DNA from: Paenibacillus piri
GTDB lineage: Bacteria > Bacillota > Bacilli > Paenibacillales > NBRC-103111
NCBI RefSeq assembly: GCF_004354045.1
Contig: NZ_SMRT01000006.1
Span: 124,001-188,000, forward strand
Length of the DNA: 64,000 nucleotides
Reading direction: 5' to 3'
Below the pieces are notes generated by a model. It was given only the letters and a program-made list of their open reading frames with translations, made no database searches and was not told the origin of the DNA. Positions 41,474-51,170 of this stretch are shown here, piece by piece (the first letter of the stretch is position 1; each line of letters starts with the position of its first letter). A program made the translations under genes and the position numbers.

Positions 41474-44400
41474 ATGCAGCCTCCCAAAATTGATTCAAAC
41501 GGGATTCAGGATCTGATTGCCCGGATGAAGGAAATGGCGCCATATTATACGCCCGAATGGCGCTTCTCGCCGGAGGACCCGGATCCGGGCACGGCGCTGT
41601 TTCTGCTGTTTGCCGAAATGTTCCAGGAGAACGTAAAGCGGCTCAACCGGGTGCCGATGAAAAATTTTATCGCCTTCATGAATTTGCTGGACGTTATTCT
41701 GCTTCCTGCCCGTCCGGCCAGCGCTTTCTTGACGTTCCGGCTGAATGCGGGCATGGCCGATCCGATTATGCTTCCGGCCGGAACGCGGGCGTCGGCCGCA
41801 GCGGCTGACGGCGACGTGCTGTTTGAAACCGAGCGTGCGCTGCTGTTAACGCCGGCGATGCTTACGGCAGCCTATTTATCGAGTCAAAAACACGACATGA
41901 TCGTGCGGATACCGGAATCGTTTACTGCTGCATCCAACGCGGGAACGGCTTCCCCGACCGCTCTGTTCGAACTGCGTGAAGCGGATAATTTGCAGGAGCA
42001 TGCGTTGTTTTTGGAGCACGGGCAGTTGTTTCTGCTGCAGGAGACGGCAAGCATCGAGTTGGAGATCGGCCACTCGCTGCGCAAGCATGATGAAACTTCG
42101 CTTGGCCGCCAACTGGCCGATTCGCGACAGGTGGAATGGCTGTATGCTGCGGCTGACGGATGGAAGCTGTTTGACCGCGTGGAGTTGAAGGGGGATCGGC
42201 TGCTGCTGCTGAAATCGCAGGCGGGCGAGCTGGTGGAAAGCGAAGTCGACGGCCATGCGGGCCGCTGGATCCAATGCCGGATGAAGCGGGGCGCGCAGCA
42301 CAGCGGCCTTCCGACATTGGCCGACCAGCAGCTGGAGCTGGATCGTATCGCGGTAAAAACCGATTACGCGGACAGCTTGGATCATGGCGGCATTTCACCC
42401 GATGTGATGTTTTATAACGATGTGCAGGCGGACCCGGACGGCTTTTATCCGTTCGGCGATTTGTTCGCGCCATACGGAACATTTTATATAGCCAGCCGTG
42501 AGGCGTTAAGCAAGCTGGACGGGTTCATCACCCTATCCTTCGGGCTGAAGGCCATTCCGAACCGGTTCCAACCGGAGACCGTACAGCCGGTGGACTGGAA
42601 ATTGATTATGAAAAAGTCCAAGTTCGACAAGCGTGACGTACCGCTTGTTTCCGTTGCCGAGGTGCTGTGGGAATATTGGAACGGCAGTACATGGGCCCGG
42701 CTCAATACCGGTAAAGAAGCGGAGCGGCTGTTTTATCATCCGGGAGAAGAGCTCAAGCGAATGGAGGTTACCTTCCGCTGTCCGCAAAATTTGCAGGAGG
42801 TATACGTCAATTCGCAATTGAGCTACTGGATTCGGGTTCGCATTCTGCATATCGAAAATATGTATGCGGCAGAGCCGGTCTATTTATCCCCATGGATGGA
42901 GGATGTGAAGCTGACCTATCGGTATGTCGATCGGAACTATTCGCTTCGGCGCTGTCTGACCTTAAACAACACCGCATTTGTCGACAGAACCGCACAAAGC
43001 CGCGGACATGGCGAAGCCTTTGCGCCTTTTACCCATTTGGAGAGCGATTGTCCGAGCCTGTATGTAAGCTTTAACGCTCCGCCCGTCAAAGGGCCGATCT
43101 CCATGTACGTGTCCGTGCAGCAGCAACGGCTGACCGAAGACGATATTCCGTTATTGGAATGGCAGTATTTGAGAACGGGTTACGGCCACGGAGGCAGTTC
43201 TGCTGAATGGTCGCCTCTCAAAGTTATTGACGATACGAACGGGCTAACGCGCAGCGGGACGGTTCAGTTTGCCGGCCCGGCTGATTTTGCTCATGCGCGG
43301 CGATTCGGGACGGAAGGCTATTGGGTGCGCATCGTGAACCGAGACGGCAAGTATGACGACCGCACCGGCGCCTATGCGCTGCCTGTTGTGAACGGTATGT
43401 ATATCAATACGGTTGCTGCGCTTCAGCAGGAAACGGTTGTCGGTGAATATCCGGACCCGCGGCCCGGGGATATCGTTTCCGAGTTTCAGTTGAGTCGTAT
43501 GCCGGTCGTATCGGAAACGGTTTGGGTGGATGAAACGGGTGTGATGACGGAGGAGGAAGTGCTGCGGCATGCGGAACAAGGAACGCTGGATATGGATGTC
43601 GTCCGCGACTCAGAAGGCCACATTCAGCGACTGTGGGTGAAATGGCTCCCTGTCGGACATTTGGCCGATTCCGGAGATAAAGATAGACATTACACAATAG
43701 ACCGTGTGTATGGGCGCATCGGCTTCGGCGACGGCATTCATGGTATGGTTCCGCCCAAAGGCGGTCTGGAACAGATTAAAGTCCATTATAAAGTGACACG
43801 CGGCCGAGCGGGCAACGTAGAGGCCGGACATATCGTTCAATTGCAAAATACGATCGCTTTTGTGGAAGGAGTGGCCAATCCGGAGGCAGCGGCCGGCGGA
43901 TGCGATGCTGAGCACCAAGAATCGGCCCTGCGCCGCGGTCCGTGGCAGCTGAAGCATCGGGGGCGCGCCGTTACCGCCGAGGATTTCGAGTGGCTGGCGC
44001 GTGAGGCGTATCCGAACATTGCACGTGTGAAGTGCCTCGCCAATTACAATGCTCTTGTTAAACCGGATATCGGCTGTATTACACTCGTCATTTTGCCGCA
44101 GGAGGGCGTCGGCGGCTTGGCCGCTTTCTCCGAGCTGAAAAAGCAGGTGGAGAAATACATCCTGCAGCGCGCATCCAATCTGGTCGCTTTGCCGGAACGC
44201 ATTCAAGTCATTCAGCCGGCCTTCCTCGAAGTGTCCGTCATCGCGAATGTCGCCGTACAGGGGCTGGAGGCTGTTGTTCCTACGGAATTGGAGGCAATTG
44301 AGAAGCTGCAGAGGTTTCTTGATCCGCTAAACGGCAATTACGACGGAACCGGCTGGCAAATTGGCCAGGAGATTCATATGTCGATGTTTTACTCGCTGCT

Positions 44401-44560
44401 GAAATCGATTCGTTCCATCAACCATGTCGAGAAGCTGTATATGACCGTTGAGAAAGTTGAGGATGGCGTCCGTACCGAGCTTGACGTGAATCGCCTCGAG
44501 CCGCTGCTGCATGGCATCGTCATCAGCGGCAGCCATAAGGTGATCGTCAATGCGATATAG
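41474..44560 (+). CDS. Baseplate J-like protein 1 (Afp11/gp6-like)
   Basis: A 1028-residue baseplate wedge protein. The C-terminal third has the family block RGRAVTAEDFEWLAREAYP, then NIARVKCL, and QIGQEIHMSMFYSLLKSI near residue 975. The N-terminus has YYTPEWRFSPEDPDPGTALFLLFAEM, the usual start of large J proteins in injection clusters. Together with the next gene it frames the baseplate that locks and triggers the sheath. It starts at ATG 41474 with GGGGGTGG upstream. The MITE-like element lies between it and gp25. Confidence 0.93.
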   Translation: MQPPKIDSNGIQDLIARMKEMAPYYTPEWRFSPEDPDPGTALFLLFAEMFQENVKRLNRVPMKNFIAFMNLLDVILLPARPASAFLTFRLNAGMADPIMLPAGTRASAAAADGDVLFETERALLLTPAMLTAAYLSSQKHDMIVRIPESFTAASNAGTASPTALFELREADNLQEHALFLEHGQLFLLQETASIELEIGHSLRKHDETSLGRQLADSRQVEWLYAAADGWKLFDRVELKGDRLLLLKSQAGELVESEVDGHAGRWIQCRMKRGAQHSGLPTLADQQLELDRIAVKTDYADSLDHGGISPDVMFYNDVQADPDGFYPFGDLFAPYGTFYIASREALSKLDGFITLSFGLKAIPNRFQPETVQPVDWKLIMKKSKFDKRDVPLVSVAEVLWEYWNGSTWARLNTGKEAERLFYHPGEELKRMEVTFRCPQNLQEVYVNSQLSYWIRVRILHIENMYAAEPVYLSPWMEDVKLTYRYVDRNYSLRRCLTLNNTAFVDRTAQSRGHGEAFAPFTHLESDCPSLYVSFNAPPVKGPISMYVSVQQQRLTEDDIPLLEWQYLRTGYGHGGSSAEWSPLKVIDDTNGLTRSGTVQFAGPADFAHARRFGTEGYWVRIVNRDGKYDDRTGAYALPVVNGMYINTVAALQQETVVGEYPDPRPGDIVSEFQLSRMPVVSETVWVDETGVMTEEEVLRHAEQGTLDMDVVRDSEGHIQRLWVKWLPVGHLADSGDKDRHYTIDRVYGRIGFGDGIHGMVPPKGGLEQIKVHYKVTRGRAGNVEAGHIVQLQNTIAFVEGVANPEAAAGGCDAEHQESALRRGPWQLKHRGRAVTAEDFEWLAREAYPNIARVKCLANYNALVKPDIGCITLVILPQEGVGGLAAFSELKKQVEKYILQRASNLVALPERIQVIQPAFLEVSVIANVAVQGLEAVVPTELEAIEKLQRFLDPLNGNYDGTGWQIGQEIHMSMFYSLLKSIRSINHVEKLYMTVEKVEDGVRTELDVNRLEPLLHGIVISGSHKVIVNAI

Positions 44561-44690
44561 ACGGTAAACAGCATATACCCGCAATTGCCGGCGGACGGCA
44601 CAAGCTAAAAGGTTGTCCAAGCAATCAGACGGCTGTCTTCGGCCGGAAAGCCGCAAATCGGCGAAACGTGTGATAAGGAGGTGAAGTCCG

Positions 44691-46931
44691 ATGCTGCCTG
44701 TTCCGAATTTAGACGACCGTTATTTTGAACAGATTGTCCAGGAAGCGCGCAAGGCGATACCGAAGCTGATGCCCCAGTGGACCGATGAAAACGCGCATGA
44801 TCCCGGGATTACGCTGGTTGAGCTGATGTCATGGATGACTGAAGTGCAGCAATATTATTTGAACCGGATTACGGAGAAAAATGAACGCAAGTTTCTCAAG
44901 CTGCTGGGCATCCGGTTGCGGGAAGCGGAGTCCGCTATAGCGGAGGTCGCCTTTACCGGCATTACCCGGCAGAAGGCGCTGCCCAAAGGAACGAAGCTGA
45001 TGGCGATGGACCAGCCTTTTGAAACGGCGGAGACGGTACAGCTGATTCCGGCCCGGCTGGAAAAGATCATCGTCCGCACCGATGCGGCGGCAAGCGATTA
45101 CACCTCCTCGAACCATAACGCCGGCATTGCCTACTACGCGTTCGGGAACGAAGCGAAAAGCGGCAGCAAGCTGTATATCGGCTTCGATCAGGCGCTTCCG
45201 CAGCATACGGATATTTCGTTGGCTTGCAAGCTGTTCGACGATTATCCGGTCCGCGTAGGACGAGCGGCAACCGGAACGACCCGGCTTACTTCATCCGCAC
45301 AGGTGTCCTGGAAATATTTTGGCGCCGGGGAGGGAGAGAGTTGGCTTCCGGTGGAGCTCGTCAGCGATACAACAGTGCAGCTGTCGCAGAGCGGAAGGCT
45401 CGTGTTTCGCATCCCCGCGTCCATGCAGCCGATGCTCGTTCATCCCGCGAATGACCGGAGACGCTATTGGATTTGCTGCACGCTGGAGCGGGAAGGCTAC
45501 GAGCTGTCTCCCAAAATCGAGCAGCTGCATATAAACGCCGTAACCGCAGTACAGCGGGAAACCTGGAGCGAAGCGTTCGTCTTCCCAAGCTCGGGAGAGG
45601 CCGGCATGCGGTTGGAAATCGCGGCGAGCTTGCCGTTTTATGGGTTAACGACGGTGCAAGTTCGAAACGATGACGGCGATTGGCACGATTGGGTGCCGGT
45701 TATGGGATTGTCAAGCTGCGGCCCGCAGGACCGCTGCTACGAGCTGCATAGGGATTCGGCAAGCTACACCGTCACGCTTGTATTCGGAGACGGAATTCAC
45801 GGCCAAATTCCGGCAGCAGGCGAGCAGCGCGTCAGGTTGATTGCCCATGCAGCCGAATTTGAACTGGACCGTTGGATCGGCCGCAGCAACGGGCTGCCGA
45901 ATCAGGAGTTCGAGGTAGAGCGTTTGCGCAGCTGTCTGAGCGAAGGGCTGCAGCTGCAGGTCGGACGGCCCGTCCCCGGCAATGCGGAGCTCATATGGGA
46001 AGATTGGACAAAAGTCGATGACTTCGACCATTCAGGCTCCGAGGAACGGCATTATGTGCTGGATGTCGCTAACGGTATCATCCGGTTCGGCAATAACGAA
46101 GAAGGGCTCGTCCCTTTTGCGGCGGATACCGACAATGTGCGGATCATTGCGCTGCAAACGGGCGGAGGCCTCAGGGGCAATGTGAAGGACGGGCTTATAT
46201 CCGAGCTCGTGACGAATGATCCGGAGCTGCTGGCCGCGCAGGTGACCAATCCGTTTCCGGCTGCGGGAGGAGCCGAGCGGGAATCACTGGAGGAGGCCAA
46301 GCTCCGCGTAAGAAAAGAACTGCATACGCCTTACCGCGCCGTGACCGGCGAAGATTATGAGGCGATTGCCCGCTCGACGCCGGGAGTTCGCGTCGCCCGC
46401 GTAAAGGCGATCCCCCTTTACCGTCCGGGGATGAAGGATGAGCCGCATAGCAAAGCGCCCGCCCAAATGACGGTCGTGGTCGTCCCGTACAGCGAAGCGG
46501 CACAGCCCAGGGCGAGCGATGGCTTTTTGCAGACGGTTCGCGAGCATCTCCAGCTTCACCGGCTGCTGACAACGGAGCTGCATGTCATTCCCGCGGAGTA
46601 CATTAAAATTACGGTGCACGCCGTAGTTGTCATGGAGCCGCATATGAAGGGGGAGACAAGGCGGATCGTTCGCGAGCTTGAAAGGCTGCTGCATCCGCTC
46701 GATCAAGGGAACGGAGCGCAAGGATGGGCGTTCGGACGCGCCGTGTATAAGGGCGACATTTATGGTGCGATCAGCCGGATCAAAGGCGTCGTCTACGTAC
46801 AGGATCTATGGATCGATTATGAGGGAGCCGAGGCCCGTAAAGACGCCAGCGGCGACATTATGATCCCGCCTTACGGCTTGGTCATGTCCGGCGAGCATGA
46901 AATTGAATTAATTAGCAAGACGGATATTTAA
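44691..46931 (+). CDS. Baseplate J-like protein 2 (Afp12-like)
   Basis: A 746-residue second J-family wedge protein, related to the previous one. N-terminal YFEQIVQEARKAIPKLMPQWTDE and HDPGITLVELMSWMTEVQQYYLNRITE lead to the C-terminal block YRAVTGEDYEAIARSTPGVRVAR and a final repeat ending VVYVQDLWIDYEG. ATG 44691 has AAGGAGGTG upstream. The 130-base gap before it holds only the ribosome site. It matches Afp12 in place and size class. Confidence 0.93.
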   Translation: MLPVPNLDDRYFEQIVQEARKAIPKLMPQWTDENAHDPGITLVELMSWMTEVQQYYLNRITEKNERKFLKLLGIRLREAESAIAEVAFTGITRQKALPKGTKLMAMDQPFETAETVQLIPARLEKIIVRTDAAASDYTSSNHNAGIAYYAFGNEAKSGSKLYIGFDQALPQHTDISLACKLFDDYPVRVGRAATGTTRLTSSAQVSWKYFGAGEGESWLPVELVSDTTVQLSQSGRLVFRIPASMQPMLVHPANDRRRYWICCTLEREGYELSPKIEQLHINAVTAVQRETWSEAFVFPSSGEAGMRLEIAASLPFYGLTTVQVRNDDGDWHDWVPVMGLSSCGPQDRCYELHRDSASYTVTLVFGDGIHGQIPAAGEQRVRLIAHAAEFELDRWIGRSNGLPNQEFEVERLRSCLSEGLQLQVGRPVPGNAELIWEDWTKVDDFDHSGSEERHYVLDVANGIIRFGNNEEGLVPFAADTDNVRIIALQTGGGLRGNVKDGLISELVTNDPELLAAQVTNPFPAAGGAERESLEEAKLRVRKELHTPYRAVTGEDYEAIARSTPGVRVARVKAIPLYRPGMKDEPHSKAPAQMTVVVVPYSEAAQPRASDGFLQTVREHLQLHRLLTTELHVIPAEYIKITVHAVVVMEPHMKGETRRIVRELERLLHPLDQGNGAQGWAFGRAVYKGDIYGAISRIKGVVYVQDLWIDYEGAEARKDASGDIMIPPYGLVMSGEHEIELISKTDI

Positions 46932-46982
46932 TGTGATGAACCATAGAGCCGGGAGGCCGGCAGGGATAAGGGGGTGATCACC

Positions 46983-49091
46983 GTGCAGGAGCCTTTCCAA
47001 TTTTTCTCCTTTAATAAACGGTTGGACTGGGACAAAGGAAGCCTCTATAATCTTCGGATAATGGAGGGAGGCATGGCCATTCATCAAACCGAGAAATACG
47101 CCGTGTACAAGGTAGTTCGTTCCGCGGACATGAACGGGCCCGAAGAGGTGATGGATTTTACGGTCGGGCAGGGCGGCAAGCTGATCGTATTGGATGGCGA
47201 AGCGGCCGTCTGGTCCTACGATGCGGAAAATCGCCACACGGAGCTGCTGCTCGGCAGAAACCACCAGTTGTTTACCGGGGATGGGCTGCTGGCCGCAAGA
47301 GGTGATACGCTGTTTGTAGCTGATCCGGTCAGCGAGCGTCGCGTGGCGGCCTACTCCGTCTCGAACAGCCAGCTGCTGTGGGCGGTGGAAGCCTGGAAAG
47401 ATCGCCCGTTGTATCCGTTGGCCGTTGCGGCTGACTCGCACAAACATCTGTATACGGTCATTCCGCTGGATATAATTATTGGAATGAATGGAAAAGAAGA
47501 GGTTCCGGAAGGAGGGAGGATCGGGCTTGTGCAGTGGGATGCGTCGGGCGAAGCGGTTCGCATATTCCAGCACGACTCATTCAGGCTCGACGAACGGGCG
47601 AATGCGGAGCAGCTGCGCAGGAGATTTTATACAGCGGTATCCGAAAAGGGCGGGGTCCATTTGTTCGATGCCGAGCGCAGGCGGTATATCGCGTTTGACG
47701 GCGAAGGAGCGGTTACGGCCCAATTCGGTATCGATCCGGAGGGGACGTACGCCGGGCTTTCCATTGATACGAATAATTATATTTATATCGGAGACAGCCG
47801 GCATATCGGAGCGGACGAAGAGGACGAGCGGTTTATTTTGAAGCTCGGGTCGCAAGGCGGCATCGAGACCAGAGTGCCGGGCTATCGCGGGCGCACCGAT
47901 AAGCTTCTGACGGATTCAAGAAACCGGATGTACGTATTGAACGGCGAAACGGCGGAAATTACGCTGCTGGAGCTGCAGCAGCGAACACTGGAGCTGGAGC
48001 ATACCAGGCTGCCCGAGGGAATTTATTTATCGGCGGCGCTGGATACGACGGCTGCGGAGACCGAATGGCATCGTTTCCGGCTGGACGCGCAAATTCCCGA
48101 GGAGACGCAGGTCCGTATTTCCTATTACGCTTCGGACCGGAAGGAGCTGCTGCTTCACGGGGAGTACGTCGATTTCAGCCAATATTTGACCGATCCCGGC
48201 ATACCGCTTGCAGACAAGCTGGGAGCGACCCGGGAGCTGTGGTCGGAGCCGATCGTCAATCCCCGGGATGCGCTGCTGATGAACGCACGGGGCAGGTATT
48301 TATGGTTCAAGCTGGACGTAGTGGGCAGCGAACGGCAGTCGCCGGTGCTGCATAAGCTGCGAATTTATTTTCCGAGACAATCGCTGTTGGCCTACTTGCC
48401 CCCCATATACCAGGAGATGCAGGACGATAGCCGGTTTCTGGAACGGTTTTTATCGTTGTTCGGCACGTTCTTTCAGGATATGGAGGAGCAAATCGATCAT
48501 ATTTCCCGATATTTCGATCCCGATGCCGTTCATGGTCATTATCTGGAATGGCTCGGCACGTGGCTGGCCGTCTCCGAGGACGAATCGTGGGGCGAAGCCA
48601 AGCTGCGTCAATTGATCAAGCAAGCGCCGGAGCTTTACAAGCTGCGCGGCACCCGCCAAGGCTTGTCGCGGATGCTCCGTCTTTATACCGGCTCGGAGCC
48701 TTATATCATCGAATATTTTCAAATGAAGCAAATGCAGGAAAGATCCGAGCTCAAAGAGCTGCTTTCCCATCTGTATGGCGACAACCCGTATGTCTTTTGC
48801 GTCATGCTGCCGCAGGAATGCATTCAAACCGATAAACAGCGGTTGATTATCGAGTCGATCATTAACGATCAGAAGCCGGCGTTTACCGACGGCAAGCTGA
48901 CGCTGCTGCAGCCGTGGATGTACATGGATATGCATACGTATCTGGGAATCAACACGTATTTGTCGGAGCCGACGCTGCTTACTTTGGACCAACGCTCGTC
49001 GATGCCATACAATACGGTGCTGATCGATGTCGAGCGGGATAAACGGATGGATATTCATACGCGGCTCGGGCTGGATTCGGAACTAGAATAA
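46983..49091 (+). CDS. Tail protein I fused to an N-terminal propeller-like domain
   Basis: A protein of about 702 residues. The N-terminal two thirds (about 1-430) have repeated beta motifs (GGKLIVLDGEAAVWSYD, GDTLFVADPVSERRVAAYS, TNNYIYIGDSRH) suggesting a beta-propeller. The C-terminal part (about 470-680) is a gpI-type tail domain: LLAYLPPIYQEMQDDSRFLERF, YLEWLGTWLAVSEDE and LYKLRGTRQGLSRMLRLYTG. gpI links baseplate wedge to fibre in phages. GTG 46983 is preferred because AAGGGGGTG is spaced 6 bases away; GTG 46974 adds three residues. The propeller may serve as receptor-binding or wedge spacer. Confidence 0.85.
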   Translation: MQEPFQFFSFNKRLDWDKGSLYNLRIMEGGMAIHQTEKYAVYKVVRSADMNGPEEVMDFTVGQGGKLIVLDGEAAVWSYDAENRHTELLLGRNHQLFTGDGLLAARGDTLFVADPVSERRVAAYSVSNSQLLWAVEAWKDRPLYPLAVAADSHKHLYTVIPLDIIIGMNGKEEVPEGGRIGLVQWDASGEAVRIFQHDSFRLDERANAEQLRRRFYTAVSEKGGVHLFDAERRRYIAFDGEGAVTAQFGIDPEGTYAGLSIDTNNYIYIGDSRHIGADEEDERFILKLGSQGGIETRVPGYRGRTDKLLTDSRNRMYVLNGETAEITLLELQQRTLELEHTRLPEGIYLSAALDTTAAETEWHRFRLDAQIPEETQVRISYYASDRKELLLHGEYVDFSQYLTDPGIPLADKLGATRELWSEPIVNPRDALLMNARGRYLWFKLDVVGSERQSPVLHKLRIYFPRQSLLAYLPPIYQEMQDDSRFLERFLSLFGTFFQDMEEQIDHISRYFDPDAVHGHYLEWLGTWLAVSEDESWGEAKLRQLIKQAPELYKLRGTRQGLSRMLRLYTGSEPYIIEYFQMKQMQERSELKELLSHLYGDNPYVFCVMLPQECIQTDKQRLIIESIINDQKPAFTDGKLTLLQPWMYMDMHTYLGINTYLSEPTLLTLDQRSSMPYNTVLIDVERDKRMDIHTRLGLDSELE

Positions 49092-49141
49092 TCGCGACGT
49101 TGGAGAATATGAATCAAAGTAAAGGAAGGCGAGGGATTTCG

Positions 49142-50794
49142 ATGAAAAAAACACGCTATTATCCGTTTGAACGAAACCGTTATTTTTACGGCAAGCTGCT
49201 GACTGTCCGCGATTTTGAGTCGGAGCAAAAATATTTTAACGACAAGCGTCGGATGATGAACCGGCTGCTGCATGGCGTAGGGGTCATTACGGGACTGCAG
49301 GTAATCGCCGTCGACGATAAATCGGTTTCGGTGGAGATGGGGGCGGCGATCGATGCGCTGGGGCGGGAAATTATCGTTTCCTCGCCGGTTACCCTGAAGC
49401 TGTCCATGATGGACGGCTTTACGAATAATGAATACGCGAAAAACGTATACCTTTGTATCGCCTATGATGAAAAAGGCAAGGAACCGGTCCATTCCGTAGC
49501 GAACGCTGCCGTCCGCTCCGATGAGATCAGCGAATACAACCGCGTGCTTGAAAGCTACCGGCTGTTTATCCGCGAGGAAGCGCCCGACCCGTCCTTGTTC
49601 GCGCTGGATAGCGTGATGGAGCAGACGAGCGTACTGTATCAGGATTCGCAGGTCCGCGTGCTGCAAACGACGCCCCGCTACGTCAATCCGGGCCAATTGT
49701 TCGAAATGATTCTGAAAGTGGAAAAAACGCTTCAGGCCCCTAAGGTGGTTTTGCAATGCGAGGCGGCCGGAGATCAGGTGGAGCCGGAAGACAGCTCGCC
49801 GGTGACGTTCAGCGAGCCGCAGGACCGGCAGGAAACGGAATATGAAATCAAGGTGCCGCTGCGGGCCGGGCGTGTGTCCAAAGGCAAAAGCAGAGTCGGC
49901 ATCAGGCGGGATACCGCGGTGCTGCGCATCGGCGACAAGCAGGTCAGTCTGTCTGCGGCGAGCATGAACGAACTGAGCATCATCAGCGGCTCCGTGCAGG
50001 AGCAGTGGCTGGACGATTATGTTAACCGTTCCTTGGAGGATTCCCTGGAGTCTCCTTCCGAGCCGTGCATTTATTTGGCCAAAATCAACCTGCTGCAGAT
50101 GGGTCCGACCTATATTATCGAGAAGGTGGAGCCGGTTCCGTTCGGAGAGTATGTGTACAACGCTACCGCCCTGCATAAGCTGGGACTCCATGAAGGAACA
50201 TCCTCTTCGGCAGCCGGTCCTATCGTAACGAAATCGACGGTAAGAAGCGTCCCGGCCGATCGCGAGCCCGAACTGACGGTGACCTACAACCGGAACGACA
50301 ACGAGCTTTCGTTCGACCTCGGTTTGCCGGAAGTACGGACAGGCGAAGAGCTGAGGACAGGCGTTGTCGATATCCCGGTCTCTTCTTTCAATAAATTCGC
50401 CGTCTCGCCATTCGGAAAAGGCGGCAAAAGCTATGTCTCTGCCGAAATCGAGCACGGCTTTGGCGCGGGGAATACGTATATCGTAACCGGTCTCGAGGAA
50501 GTATCCGACGATTACATTTCCGATATTCTCAGCAACAGCGAGCGCGTATACTACGGCGCCGCAGACGTGTTTAAGGGCAGTGAATATGAGCAGCACGGGC
50601 CCGATGTGAAAATCGGCACGATCGTGTACCCGCGCAAAGGAACTTTCCGCATCGGGGTGCGGCTGCAGCAGCCGACGGAAGCGACGAATATCCGGGTTCG
50701 ATGGTGGGCGTACCAAAAGCCGTCCGAAGCGGAAGACGCCGGCGCGAGCGTCGAGCATTCTGTGTTGGAGGCGGCCATCGGCAGGGAGGAATAA
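49142..50794 (+). CDS. eCIS distal protein with FYGKLLT-type N-terminus
   Basis: A 550-residue protein. Its opening RYYPFERNRYFYGKLLTVRDF, then QKYFNDKRRMMNRLLHGVGVI, is a conserved pattern of uncharacterised proteins encoded at the end of contractile-tail clusters. The rest is mainly beta (about 190-540). I place the start at ATG 49142 with GAGGG eight bases upstream; the TTG at 49100 would precede it. It is the last gene before the operon terminator and so is a candidate for a baseplate attachment or fibre-associated protein. No receptor-binding fold could be assigned. Confidence 0.75.
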   Translation: MKKTRYYPFERNRYFYGKLLTVRDFESEQKYFNDKRRMMNRLLHGVGVITGLQVIAVDDKSVSVEMGAAIDALGREIIVSSPVTLKLSMMDGFTNNEYAKNVYLCIAYDEKGKEPVHSVANAAVRSDEISEYNRVLESYRLFIREEAPDPSLFALDSVMEQTSVLYQDSQVRVLQTTPRYVNPGQLFEMILKVEKTLQAPKVVLQCEAAGDQVEPEDSSPVTFSEPQDRQETEYEIKVPLRAGRVSKGKSRVGIRRDTAVLRIGDKQVSLSAASMNELSIISGSVQEQWLDDYVNRSLEDSLESPSEPCIYLAKINLLQMGPTYIIEKVEPVPFGEYVYNATALHKLGLHEGTSSSAAGPIVTKSTVRSVPADREPELTVTYNRNDNELSFDLGLPEVRTGEELRTGVVDIPVSSFNKFAVSPFGKGGKSYVSAEIEHGFGAGNTYIVTGLEEVSDDYISDILSNSERVYYGAADVFKGSEYEQHGPDVKIGTIVYPRKGTFRIGVRLQQPTEATNIRVRWWAYQKPSEAEDAGASVEHSVLEAAIGREE

Positions 50795-50879
50795 CTTTGT
50801 CGTCGGCTTGCAGTCTGCTTTCGAAAATGGTTAGGCCAAACGATAGAAATTTCGAAAATCGGAATTGATCTAAACCTTC

Positions 50880-51170
50880 TCATGTGCCTGCAGCTAGATA
50901 ATAAGCCATTCTGAAGAGGGGCTTTCCATTGGCAGAAATGCCGATCATGGGAAGGCCCTCTCTTTTTCGAATTGATTCGCGCCTTTTACGAAAACATTCG
51001 AGGATGGCTTCCGAAATTCCAAGCGAGATAACAACATTGTCATACTCCCTCCCCAACATCGCGCGAGCGTCATGTATGTACGGGATACCTGCTTGCAAAA
51101 CCGGGTTCTTGCGATATACCGGAAGGGACGGTGAAGCGTCATTTCCGCGCGTTCCGAATTCCTCTGCCAT
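50880..51170 (-). CDS. Doubtful ORF overlapping the hydrolase gene end
   Basis: A 96-codon ORF on the minus strand starts at ATG 51170 with AGGA upstream and overlaps the 3' end of the hydrolase gene by 32 bases. Its middle (VLQAGIPYIHDARAMLGRE, ISEAILECFRKRRESI) looks protein-like, but its end runs through the palindromic terminator at 50915-50967. I cannot name a family. It may be a small real gene or a shadow. Confidence 0.3.
   Translation of the reverse strand: MAEEFGTRGNDASPSLPVYRKNPVLQAGIPYIHDARAMLGREYDNVVISLGISEAILECFRKRRESIRKREGLPMIGISANGKPLFRMAYYLAAGT
50915..50967 (+). terminator. Terminator of the eCIS structural operon
   Basis: AGAGGGGCTTTCCATTGGCA (50915-50934) pairs with TGCCGATCATGGGAAGG and CCCTCT (50939-50961) around a GAAA tetraloop, followed by five T. 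Confidence 0.93.

Noticed and set aside
27660-50794. Temperate prophage rather than eCIS
   Set aside because: No capsid, portal, terminase, integrase or lysis genes are present; ATPase, DUF4255 and LysM baseplate genes fit a chromosomal contractile injection system.
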